Positions 51,301 to 63,156 of a stretch of DNA of 64,000 nt are shown one piece after another. The translations under genes were made by a program, and so were the position numbers. Source of the stretch: Montifringilla adamsi (Eukaryota; Chordata; Aves; Passeriformes; Passeridae); contig JAGGNK010006448.1 of NCBI GenBank assembly GCA_017590115.1, positions 6,744,099 to 6,808,098 on the forward strand. Direction: 5' to 3'. The notes under the pieces are model-generated. The model had not been told where the DNA came from. It saw only the letters and a program-made list of their open reading frames with translations, and ran no database searches. Position 1 is the first letter of the stretch. The number at the start of each line of letters is the position of its first letter.

Positions 51301-54300
51301 TGTTCACACCAATTAAACGAATTCTTGAGGAATTTTGGGAAGAGGGTATGTAGAGGGAGGGTATGTAGAAGGGTATGTAATTATTTAAAGAAACTCAAAC
51401 AAACCCAAAAAGCAACACAAAGAGATAAAGTATATGTATACATATGGTTTTGTGTGAAAAAAAATCCCGTGTATATAACATAAAATATAAGCAAGTAAAT
51501 AAGTTTAAGGTATAACAGAATTCTTTGTCTTAATGCAGGCATTCAAAATTTTATTGCCTTTATTTGTCATGGGTTTAATGTCAATAGCCATGCCTTCTAG
51601 CATTTCATTATTTACATTTAAATAGATTTCTTGTGCCACTGGAACAAGAACAAACACATAAATAGTTTTGAAAGTAGGGTTTTTCCTCACGGCAATATTT
51701 TGCTGAGAACTTCAACAACATAAGATCTGAGAAGAAAGTTCAAAGTTTTCTGCATAGATATATATACTGACCTCTAAATTGACAGTATATTCACCCCATT
51801 CCCTGTCTGTATAGGACAGCACACCAAACAAAACCCCAAGATTTTAAAAACATGTAATGTGGAAGAAATTTGAACTATAAAGTGGCATTTAGGGGTTTTT
51901 TAGTGTCCATGGACAATGCACAGCAAAATGAATACACTTTTTTTAAGCCTTCAGTTAGAGCAACTATATAGACTTGTCATGATCACTGAATACAAAGGAC
52001 AGAAATTGCAATATGCTTTATTAGGCCATACAAACATTATCTTAACAGCCGTGAATGTGAATTGGTCGCTCCTGGGCTATTCTGGAGAGTGCAGAGTCTC
52101 TTGAATACTGGGCTTTTCTCTGGTGGAAGAAGTTTCCTAAAAACTTCTGAGTAAATGGACATAGAGTGTACATGACATACTTCCTTAATTTCTTCTTCCC
52201 CTCCACCATCACAGATGTTCTCTACAGGATAAGCAATCTGTGTTGATAAAATACACATCAGAAGGCCTGCTCATGCACATTCAAACTTGCTGCGTGCACA
52301 TGGATGAGGGTTTGGGTAGATCCACAAACCCTAAATCAACCCCACCAAATAGCATCTGTGTGGTGTACTCCTTTAATTATTTCTTTTTTGATTAGGCAAA
52401 TGTTTAATATTCCATCTAAGGAACACTGACCTCAACATCATATCTTTCCTAATACAGTTTCATTCTCCAAACAGCTTCTCAGATTATTTTGCCACTAAAT
52501 TAAATTCTACAGTTTACCACAAGCAAAGGACAACAAAATGGAATTAAAATATGCAGCACAACTGTTTTAAATCTATAGTCCCAAATACTTGAAACTGTCA
52601 GCAAATTGCTGTCTTTAAGAGCAGGGATCAATTCAGAAACAGTATAAAAGCAAGACAAATGATAACAGAGGATCTCCCTTCTAAATTTTCAGGGTGGGAT
52701 GTACTCCAGTTAATTTAAATGCTGATTTTCTGTGTACTTATTTTTGTGAAGGAAAAAAGCTATAACAAGAAAGTGAATACTATTATCTGTACTCTTGATG
52801 AAAGAGGAACAAAAAGAGAAAACAATCTCTGTATGCTTAATCTTAGGTCTTAGCTCAAATTTGATTCTGTTTTGAGCAGCTCCAACAAGCATTCTCCAAA
52901 CAATACTCAGACAAGGCCCTAGGATTATTCCATTTTCAGAATGTCATGGCATAAAACCAACATATGAGTAAATCGCCCTAAAATTCTAAATGGTTTCAGA
53001 TGTCCAAGCTGGAAAAAAACCCAAAAAACAAAAACAAAAACAAACAAACAAAAACAAAAAAAACCCCAAACAAGCAAACAAAATAAAACAAAAAATAAAA
53101 AAAAACCCAAAAAAAAACCAAAAAACAAACCCAAACCAACAAACCCAGAAAAACAAAACACCTAACCACCACAAAAATTCATAACTGGGGCGCAAAGGAA
53201 CACCACGTCACCAAAGAGGATGATGTCAAATGGCACAGTAATGATAAAGACGGCTTCCTCCAGGGGAAAATTTGTAATTACAATAATAGTTTGTTTGTCT
53301 TGGTTTATTGAAAGCAATTAAAGGTTCTGGTTTACTTATTACTGTAGCAAGTAATCCTTGTCCAGTATATGACAGACAGCAGACATCTTTCAAAGGCTAC
53401 ACCTGACTTAGACTGAGAGCATTTCCCTGTCTTCATTGGCTGTTTAAAAAACATGCAGTGATCTTGAACATCAGATTATTACTAAACCAACAATTTTAAA
53501 AATTCTTTTGCTTACTGATAATAAGCAAGCAGAAAAATTGTGTTCTAGAAATGAAATTACAACAATTTTTTGGTATTCTGTCTCTTTTCTCTTGAGAACT
53601 TCTCATAAAATTTCTCACATTCCTCCCTAGGCTCACTACCTCTCTTTATTTTAATATATTTTATGGTATACTTCTGATATGTGAAGTTAAGATATGATAT
53701 ATCTTCATGTTGCAGATTTTTCCACCATAGTGACAAGCAAGGTGACTAGTCAGCAGTGCCTTGATCAGCCACTGGGACTATGATTAATGCATCGTTACCC
53801 TCTGTTCAGGGCTGCTTTCACCCACCGAGCTCCAGGACCAGCGGATGAGGACAGCCAAGTCAAGCATACTGTCTGCCTTCACTGCAGTCCCATCAGCACA
53901 CAAAGCTGGCAGGCTCCTTAGGGTCATTTCCACCTCTCCAAGTCTTTACCAGAATCTGGCTATTCCTATTCTTAAATATAAGTTATTTGTTCATTAGAAA
54001 AATGAAAATACTTAGGCATCAGACAAAATAATGTTATGGTCTAATCTAACTTCTATGCAGCTTGGATTTCAGGCTGTGTGATTTATTAATTTCTTTATGT
54101 TTTCTACAAGACTTTAGATCTCTGTTTGGAAACATGTGCCATATCTAATTTATTAATTTATTTTATGTTTCTAGATGTATATATACACATTTTTCCTTTA
54201 AAGGAGAAGTGAACTTGTTTGCACATCAAATTACGGTTTCTGGACACATTTCTATTCTATGGAAACTGATTAGCATGCAGAAGAAAAAGGAAGGGAGAAA

Positions 54301-55689
54301 ATATGCTTAGAGCTCCTTGAATACAGACGATGAACCTGTGTTGTAATTGAAAGCTAAATAATTACACAGCAGATTAAAAAAACAAAAGAAAAAAGTCCTA
54401 AAATTAAAAGTTGGAAGCTTTGGAGCATAAATCCCCTTTCCATTCTGCTAAAAGACAAATTGCAGATCGGAACTCATGCCAAGTGTCAACCTAGCTGGCA
54501 ATTCAGGATGCTTACACCTGACATACTACTGTAAGACAGCACTTGAAATAAGGTGACTGTATAAGACATGGATCCAGAGTGGGAGGAAGATGTGGCTAAT
54601 CTGCAAGAGTTCCCCAAACACAATGGCAACTTGTTGTATATTAAATACAACTCAAAGGTGATAATCATATTAGTCAGATATTCTTGGCCATTGGACTGAA
54701 AAATAAATTCCAAAGCAACTTGAGCTTTTAAAGCAGCTTCGAGCAAGGGGAACAAGTTTAGACAGACAGTGCAATGTTCAAAATTTTGCTCAAGAATGCT
54801 GCATTTTTCAGATCCATTCTTGCAGTAAATTCTGTGACAGCAAAACAGAGGTTGTTGTTATTTAATTCAACTGAATAGTATCGGTTTTTGTCTATGATTT
54901 GGGATTGGGTGTAGATAGCAGGGTCTCCATATCCCATCTCCAAGGGATTTTGCACTAACTTAGGAAGTCTGGACAAAACAGAGTTTGTTCTTATTTTTCA
55001 GGACAGTACTGAAGGTTTCTCTGTCTAAACAGACATAGACAGTTACACACACACACAATTAAATGCTGCTTATAACACTCAAAATGGGAGCACAGCTGTG
55101 CAGGGAAAGACCTCCCATATCCATCCAACCAGAAGTTTAAATTGGACAAGCACATATGTGTCTTCTTCTGTCCTTTTAGATCATGTAAAATATAGGTTAG
55201 CACTGCTTTTTCCTGACTTTAATATGAAAACTAGTAAGAAATTAATGTTATCTTGAAATTCTGATATAATTGCTTCTCAGAAACTGGCTGTAATCCTTGA
55301 AAATTTTTTATAACAGTATTTCTCATCAGTGCATCTGAATGCTTTTGACATCATGACCAGTTTGCTCTGAGAGGAAAAAATGTATAATTTAGTGACATAT
55401 GATTGATAACTGCACAAGCAACCCAGCAGAAGACATCCAGGCTAAACTTACATGCAATCTAAAAAAATTATTTTTTAAAAGCTATACAGAATCAAGATGT
55501 TGAAACTAATAGTTAAGAAAAATGCATTAAATTCTACCTGAATAAGACCTACAGTAATTATGGTATGGGGAAGTATCTCTCAATAGTCTCTACAATTGAT
55601 CTGTAGTGAGCAGAGTCTAATAATATTATTTGAAAAGTTCAGTTCACAGTGCAAGTCACCACCTAAAGCAGATTGCTACATTTGTTCAA
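48366..55689. other. long repeat-poor AT-rich stretch
   Basis: I recognised no exon or dispersed element. It includes T/G-rich low complexity at about 50045-50170, a motif-rich patch at 50930-51260, three short GGGTATGTA units at 51344-51380, the A/C-rich tract at 53012-53175 and a slightly GC-richer patch near 53740-53940. Long frames at 52925-53195 arise from the A/C tract. Confidence 0.5.
53012..53175. repeat. A/C-rich low-complexity tract
   Basis: About 160 bp composed almost only of A and C with AAAC, AAAAC and CCCAAA units. It generates phenylalanine-rich frames on the minus strand and a lysine/asparagine-rich frame on the plus strand, both artefacts. Confidence 0.95.
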
Positions 55690-56055
55690 ACTCAGTGACT
55701 TCAGCAAAGCCTTTGACACTGTCTCCCACATTATGCTCCTGGAAAAGCTGGCAGCCCACGGCTTGGACAGGTGCAGTTTTCATTGGGTTAAGAACTGGAT
55801 GGATGGCTGAGCCCACCCAGTGGCAGTGAATGGTGCCACATCCAGTTAGAGACCAATCAGAGGTGGTGTCCCCCAGGGATCAGTGTTGGTCCTAGTTCTG
55901 TTTAATATCTTCCTTGATGACATGGATGAGTCTGCCACTAGCAAATTCACAGACTACAAGAAGGTATTGATCTGCTGGAGGGTAGGAAGGCCCTTCAGAG
56001 GAACACAGACAGGCTGCATTGATGGGCTGAGAACAATGGTATCAGGTTCAACAAT

Positions 56056-56061
56056 GTCAAG
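56056..56061. repeat. left target-site duplication of the LTR
   Basis: GTCAAG directly before the LTR matches GCCAAG at 56484-56489 in five of six bases. CR1 coding sequence at this point is expected to read AAG-GCC-AAG-TGC, so GCCAAG is the original and the left copy carries one change. Confidence 0.75.
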
Positions 56062-56483
56062 TGTAGCATTCACATTCTCTGAAAAATTCCCTTCACCCAG
56101 GATTTTTCTCTTGGGAAGCCAAGAAGACTCAGAGAAAAGGAAAACAAGTCTTATCTCATTTGCTACTCCTGTGTTGTGCTGATGTGTGGAATGTGTTTGG
56201 AGATTGTTTACCCAAAGGTGGCGGCTGTATTGGATTCTGGTGTGAGTTGTTTTGACTCATTGACCAATCAGTGCCAGGCTGTGTTGGGACTCTGGAAAGA
56301 GTTACGAGTTTTCATTATTATCTTTTTAGCATTCAGTAAGTATCCTTTGTATTCTTTAGTATTGTATAGTATAGTATTCATTAATATAATATAATATTTT
56401 AAAGTAATAAATTAGCCTTCTGAGAACATGGAGTCAGATTCATAATTCCTGCCTTTGTAGGGACACCCCCAGCAAATAGAATA
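56062..56483 (+). mobile_element. solo LTR, ERVK-like, nested in CR1
   Basis: A 422-bp insert begins TGTAGCATTCACATTCTC and ends AGCAAATAGAATA. The expected terminal CA has probably mutated to TA. It carries an AATAAA signal at 56406-56411 after a TATAGTATAGTATT-rich segment. The CR1 text before and after it is continuous once the insert and one duplicated hexamer are removed. A 6-bp duplication fits the ERVK-type class. The sequence also resembles an LTR I know from passerine genomes. No internal genes remain, so it is a solo LTR from recombination. Orientation is inferred from AATAAA and the TG start. Confidence 0.85.
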
Positions 56484-56489
56484 GCCAAG
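56484..56489. repeat. right target-site duplication of the LTR
   Basis: GCCAAG immediately after the LTR. It rejoins the CR1 frame with TGCCAGGTCCTGTG. Confidence 0.75.
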
Positions 56490-56900
56490 TGCCAGGTCCT
56501 GTGTTTTAGTCGCAAGAGCCCCAGGAAGCTCCACAAATTGGAGGATGATTGGTTGGATATTTTCCCAGAAGAAAACGACCTGGAGGTGCTGATGGACCTG
56601 AACATGATCAAGAAGCCATTGAACGTGATCAAGAAGTGTGCCCAGGTGGCCAAGAAGGCCAGTGGCATCCTGGCCTCTATCAGCAATAGTGTGGCCAGCA
56701 GGATCAGGGAAGTAGTCATCCTTCTATACTCAGCACTGGTGAGAGCACACATTTAATGCTGTGTCCAGTTCTGAATCCCCCAATTCAGGATGGACACTGA
56801 GGTGCTAGAGCAGGACCAGAGAAAGGCAACAAAGCTGATGAAGGGTCTGGAGCACATGGCTTATGAGAAGAAGCTGAGGGAGCTGGGAAAGAGAATAGAA

Positions 56901-56944
56901 GGAGAGGGGGAGGAGAGGGGGAGGAGAGGAGAGGAGAGGAGAGG
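56901..56944. repeat. GGAGA-rich array inside CR1
   Basis: Repeated GGAGAGG and GGAGA units within the CR1 segment that normally encodes the short run after LRELG. This is a local expansion of an originally purine-rich stretch. Confidence 0.9.
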
Positions 56945-57083
56945 CTCAGGGATGACCTTGTCACTCTCTACAACTACCTGAAAGTAGTGCTATAGTCTGG
57001 TTATTATGGTGGTGTTTGGTCATAGGTTGGACTCAATGATTTCAAAGATCTTTTCCTACTTAATTAATTCTGTGCTTCTTTAA

Positions 57084-60000
57084 ATCATAGGCAGACCTAG
57101 CTTATCTGGCATGGATGGTTTGGGCAACCAGTTCAAATTCAGACATGTAAAAAGAAGTTAAATTATTCCCACCCTCACTAAATAGTTTAGTGAGTATGTA
57201 TCATCAAAATCAGTGTCTCTCAATTTACTAAAACAAATGTCATATCTGGATGATAATCAGTACTCTGTCTGTAGTTATTTGATATCTGACAGTGAATACT
57301 TTCAGTAATAAAGTGAAAGCGAAGAAAAATTAATATAGTAAAAAAAAGCAATTAACTTAAGTTAAAAACTGTCACACAAATTAGTCCTGTTGCAACAGGC
57401 TGAAATCATCCTTACAAACATTTTCTTCTAATAAACACTACTTTAGACACTTGAGTGCCCCTTCCATTTTAAGACTTTTGGCATTTTTATATGGTTGTTT
57501 AAACTATCTTTCATTAAACAGATATATGTTCTATCAGAAAAGATTGCTTTAATTCATAATAACAGCTACAGCTCCTGAAGTCACAAACATGCATTTCTTT
57601 TTTATTTATTGTACTATCTGTCTTTGTGTTCCTATTTGTTGGCAGAACTCCTCAGGTCCTGCAGCAGAGACCAACTCATTTCACCAGACGCAGTGCATGG
57701 TGATGGATGTGGTAAAACTGACTCTTCATTGCATTTTAACCACATTTAAAGTCTGCCTGATGTGTTTCACACAGTCAGGGAAATCAAGATGATAATAGCA
57801 AATATGGGGTTGACATAATTTGTCATTGTAAGATTGAGCTTAATACACTTTCAAGTAACATCTTAATTTTTTTTCCCTCCAGCATTTGCAGTAAAGTGTT
57901 TTTCTTAATAAAGGCATTCCACACCAAAGTCCCTAATACAAAGATTTAAGAAGATCTAAACCCAGCATAGACAAGGATTTTCCTAACAAGAAAAAGTGCA
58001 TGTTGTCCTGTTTTCATTGACTCCTGGCCATGCCTGAGATGACAAGATATGTCAGCTAAAATAATCACCAAATAAAAATAAGTAACACTCTTCATCTCCC
58101 TCAGTGATAGCTGTCAGGAGACTCCAAGAACCAGAAAACCACTGAAATGAAAAGAAAATATGTTTGAGGTCTCTTTAAAAGATCTTATATTTCAGATTAC
58201 TCTCTGTATTTTAATTACAAGGCAACAAAAAGACCTGCCATTTTTATCAGAAATACATTTTAAAAAATAAATAGTGAAAATCAAAACCACAACACAAATA
58301 AAAACAAATAAAATAAATAAAACTAAACAAAAATAAGAAAAATCTGTAGCCACTGTGCCTACAGAAACTAATTTATTTTCTCAGAGTCATGGTGTCTATG
58401 CAATTTATAATTCTGGCATGAAATTCACCTGTCATCACCTGCCAGGTCTCCAGTAAATCTGTGGACAAGAGGCAGTAAACCATTTTGCAACCAAAGAAAT
58501 CAGAAAAAAAGATGTAAGCTGCATTTAACTCAATAGAATATTCTTGTTAATAATTTTTTTTTTGCACTGCTATTGCAGTACAAGATTATTTGAAAACTTG
58601 ATTTTCTATCTGTCTCTATGAAAAGTGTAAACATTTTAGTTATGTATAATTTAGAGTATGTATACTATTAAGTATGAAAAATGAGTTGCTGGAAAGCAGG
58701 AAGGATAGATGTTTATAAACTTACAGACCTTGCCTAAAAGGATAAAATTACTGTAAATTTAGGAATATTGGTTCTTCATTAGGTACATGCACAGATTAAA
58801 GGTATTTCCAGATGAAATAGGCAAGGAGAAAAAGCAATAAAGATAACAAAAGAGGAGCAGTTTGTTCAATTCATCCACTGCAAAGAATACAAGAACAAAG
58901 GTCCTCGCCTTCAAGACCAGGCTAGTTTTTTAACATCATTAATGGTATCACCATTTTCTAAAAAGCCTTAGCTATTGAATGTGAAAAAAATGTCAAAGCC
59001 AGATTGTATACACACTGTGAAAATATTTGACAAAATTAAAGTAATAAAGAGGGCACATGTGAAAGATAAAAAGAGTGTTTCATCACAAACATATATGCTA
59101 ATGACAGTTATTGTCAAAGCTGATCTTTGGAGAAAACTTACGCTATGTGGAATCTTTAGAGCAGATCTTTTCGGCTTTCCTAACTGAAGGTTTAGGTATT
59201 TTGGTATATTTTTGAAATTTATTTAACCAACACTTTCTTTAATAATTAATTGCTTATATATTTACAGACAGCAATATAAAAGTTACAATTGCCAACGCCA
59301 AATTTAGCATGCTATTCCCCTCATCAGAATATATTCTACAGGGCTTTATAATGTTATATCACATTCTTGTAGTGCCATGTAGATACAAATGTGTTAAATT
59401 TGCAAATAATTAAGTGGTGAATTACAACTAACTTGGAATAACAGTCTGTCCCAACTGATTTCTTTACTTGTCAGTATAGTCAGCTTTAGGCAGAATGCAA
59501 TTATGTAAATATAAGGTTTCTGATCTTCGGTTCCAGAAGTGTGATAGTTTCCTGTTAGTCCTGTTTTATCTGCCTATGAAGATGTCTAGAATGAGACTTC
59601 GAGAACTCTAGGTGCAAATACTTCAGGAACTGAATTGTGTTTTAGGTGTATACTTCAAAGCAAACTAAATAATAGTGTTGATGGTCTGGACTCCATTTAC
59701 TTCAATAACTAGATGTTCGTCTAGTATAAGGAGCTTACACACCTACTAACCTAGAGATGTCTAAATGTAATTCCTTTACTCTCAGACTTATTCCTCCCTT
59801 AGATTTATACCTCCCCAACTCTCTGTTACTTTCACATTTTAGGTACTCATTTCCTAGGAATGACTATCTTCTCCCTCCAGGGTAAAAAAGGATGTAATTT
59901 GCCAATCAGATGTAGACACCTACATGGCAGATATCTTTGCTTGAGTTAATCACCACAGACTTCCTTTGCAATCCCCAAGAAAAGCTGGTGTGAGATTTAG

Positions 60001-62310
60001 TTAATCTCATCCTCATATAGACTCCTCAAGATAATTCAGTTACTTCTGTATAGGCATCTAATGACATTAAATGTTCTTTATGATATCCCACCTGAGCTTT
60101 GGCTGCCAATTAAGTAAGTAATTTATCTTGGTTTCTTTATCTGCAAGCCCTGTGCAGATGTCAGAAGTCTCCTAGGGGATCTCAAATGGTAGCTGACATC
60201 AATTCTGAAACAGCAGAATTAACTTGCTAAAAGAAGTCATGTTTGACACAGAATTGTCTGCCACTTTTCATGGACTGTGATGGGCACATAGGAAGATTTT
60301 CCGCTTGTCAGTGTCTACAGTGTAGGCATTTGATTTTGACATTTAAATTTAAAGTTCATAATATTTTTTTCAAGTTCTGGCCATCTCTATAGCCAAAAAT
60401 CTTTCTTCATTTCAAGAAATTGATTATCCAATCTCAAAGTGAGACTGACAGGACTTTTATTTTGAACTCTTTAACTTACTGGGCAAGTTATGCCTGCTCT
60501 ACCTTTAGTACTACCTATGGGATTTCTATATTTTTAGACTGCAGTCATAGTGGGTGTGGCTGTATCAGAGGCAGATGTGCCATTTGATGTGAATATGTTG
60601 CTCTTAAGACAAAACTGTTCATCACACTCTGTATAGATTCTTAGTACTCACTGTCCATATAAATCCCATGTCGTGAAGATTACAGGTAGCTCTACATTCA
60701 CAGATTTTAACAAAAATTTGGAGGGAGAATATAAATAGAACATCTCAAATGCAGTTCTTATTTATCAAGGTTCTTAAAAGACAGAATTTCAAGGAAAGGA
60801 AGGATCTTGCTACTTTCTTTTGTAATTGTAAGTTCTACTATGAGTATTTCTAATTTCTCATGAGGTGGTGAAGCTTTACCATTCAGTTGGTTTCTCATGC
60901 TAATATAGAGGAAGATTTACCAGAGAAAACTATGACTATGATAACTGTTAGCAGCAGATTCTGATGAGGTGTAAGCGATATGAATATATTAACAATGATA
61001 TAATAAAGATGTCTACTGGAAATTTTCATCAGCACATAAACAGTTGAATTCAGAGTTTACTGTTGAAGCATGGAAATAGGAATTTAGTCATTGTCTACGT
61101 ATGTATGTGAAAATATATATTTATGCATATATATAATGCTAAATTATATAAACATCTTTGAATTCACATTGTAAATAATTTTTCTAATTTATTATTTCCT
61201 GTTCTGTAAACATCCTCTTTTACAAAATATGAATGTAGTTAATGCAGCCTAAAATTCCAACCTAAGCTTCCAGCTGACAGGTTTCAGTATGTGTGTTGAG
61301 AGCCAAAATTGGCCCTCATTATGTCCAGTGCTTCCTGATAGTAGTTTAGAATTGCAGGATTTAATAATACCTTTAGGACAGTAACTTAATTCTTTCAGTT
61401 GAAACCAGAGGAGAATGAAATATTAAATACTTTGCTTTGTAAAAAAAGAACAAACCAGAAAAAAACCATGAGACTTACAGTAACTTCTTCTTGCAAGTTT
61501 TTTTGCTGTTCATCTTCCCTACTTCCATTCAGAACTCATTTTGTCCTTTTTATTTATGCTGTATTAATAAAACACAATAAGCAGTTGCCTTTTCCTTTCT
61601 TTTTCTGACATGTGATTTTCTTAAAGAGACTCAGAATAAGATGGAAGCATTTCAAGGGAACTGAAAACAACATAGTTCATAATATCTTCCTCTGTAGTAT
61701 TGAAATTGCCCTTTTTGATAAGAAGGAAGAGCAGTAGCTTTAGCATGTCTCATCTGCAGCATTCATAAGCAATGCCATCTGATGTATGAGCATATTGGTA
61801 GGATCTTCAATAGCAAATGCCACTATTAAACAAGCAGGCAAAATGTAAGTGTTAAATCAGAATATTCATAAGGGAATTTGACATTAGGGAACTTGATTTT
61901 TTATCATTCAAGATAAATACTGTTATTTATGAGGGACTTAACTGATTTACTTGGGTTTTTCTCTGGCTTCAGCTCTGAAGGCAGAAAAGTGGTGGAACCA
62001 GGCCCAGAATAAATTTTGATATGATTCCTATTTCCACAAATAATTAACTTTCAGAGAACATTGATATAAATTTTATATATATATATAGACGCCAAAAATA
62101 TATCCTCTAGTCCTCACAGATTCAGTAATACAAATAAACTTGTAGTGGATCCTCAAAGAGTGATGCATGAGAGGCAAGAGCTGCATTAAACGCAGAGAGT
62201 AACATGCAGCCTACACCTACTGCAGGTTCTTTTTATTAGTTCAATACATGCAAAGTTTGTCAGACAATTTGGGAATTGGTCAAGTATATTCACATTTTGA
62301 ATTACCCAAA
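57084..62310. other. repeat-poor AT-rich DNA
   Basis: No exon or dispersed repeat was recognised. It contains an A-rich stretch at about 58255-58340, a TA run near 61118-61134 and another near 62075-62086. Open frames are at most 70 codons and show no domain. Confidence 0.55.
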
Positions 62311-63156
62311 AGAATCATAGAATTCTTCAGGCTGGTAAAGACCTTTAAGATCATTGAGTCCAACTATTAACCTAATACCACCGTGTCCCTAAAAGCCACC
62401 TTTATCCATTTTTTAAATACCTCCAGGGATGTTTATTCAACCACTTCCCTGCGTAGCCCATTCCAAAAGACAACCCTTGCAAAGAAACTATTCCTAACAT
62501 CCCATCTAAACTTCCTCTAGAATAGCTTCAAGCCATTGCCTCTTGCCTTGTCATTTGTTACTTGGGAGAAGGGACCAACACCCACCTGGCTACAATTTCA
62601 TTTCAGGTAGTGATAGAGAAGAATAAAGTCCCCCCAAGCCTTCTTTTCTCCCGCCTCCATCACGCATGTATTAGTTGTACTCTAGACCCTTCACCAGCTC
62701 CATTACCGTTCTCTGGACACACTCCAGCACCTCAGTGTATTTTCTTTCCTGTGATGAGTGGCCCAAAAGAGAGCACAGCACTTGAGGTGTAGCCTCACCA
62801 ATGTCGAGTACAGGGGGACAATCACTTCTCTGATCCTGCTGGCCACGTTATTGCTGATAGAGACCATTGGCCTTCTTGGACACCTGGCCATACTGTTGGC
62901 TCATATTCAGTAGGCTGAAGCCCCAGGTCCTTTTCTGCTAGGCCATTTTTCCGTCACTCATCCTCCAGCCTGTAGCACTGCCTGAGGCTGTTGTGATCCA
63001 AGGGCAGAACCTGGCACTTGGCACTGTTGAACCTCTCACAATTGGCCTTGATTTATCTATCCATCCTGTCCATATCCCACTGCAGAACTGTCCTACCCTC
63101 CAGCAGACCAACTCTTCTGCCCAAATCAACATCATCTGCAAATTATCAATTGTCAT
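62311..63156 (-). mobile_element. CR1 LINE, ORF2 C-terminal fragment and 3' UTR
   Basis: The left edge AGAATCATAGAATTCTTCAGGC is the reverse of a CR1 3' end, followed by CTTTAAGATCATTGAGTCCAAC. On the minus strand, 62703-62891 carries [24 protein letters not shown], the same signature as the CR1 at 55.7-57.1 kb. The stretch 62938-63156 corresponds to the region between the reverse-transcriptase active-site box and the KAKC area, with a decayed counterpart of the FADD box near 63130-63140. Different frames are used, so the ORF is broken. Confidence 0.92.

Larger units (their letters stand above)
55690..57083 (+). mobile_element. CR1 LINE fragment interrupted by an LTR
   Basis: The element runs from mid reverse transcriptase to the 3' UTR and is split by the LTR at 56062-56483. 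Left part: FSKAFDTVSH near 55700, KLAAHGLDR, then GGVPQGSVL near 55863-55889 and LFNIFLDDMDE. The usual FADD catalytic box reads FTDY near 55945, so the catalytic pair is lost. Right part: CQVLCF-like, [44 protein letters not shown] and YSALVRAH (56538-56756). It continues through the DQRKATKLMKGLEHMAYEKKLRELG region and a GGTTGGACTCAATGAT-type 3' end. A GGAGA-rich expansion sits at 56901-56944. Stops and frameshifts show inactivity. Confidence 0.92.

Noticed and set aside
52925..53195. Phe-rich multi-pass-like proteins
   Set aside because: Translation of the A/C-rich tract on the minus strand.
55596..56981. Several 60-117-codon frames as host genes
   Set aside because: They are pieces of CR1 ORF2 and of the nested LTR.
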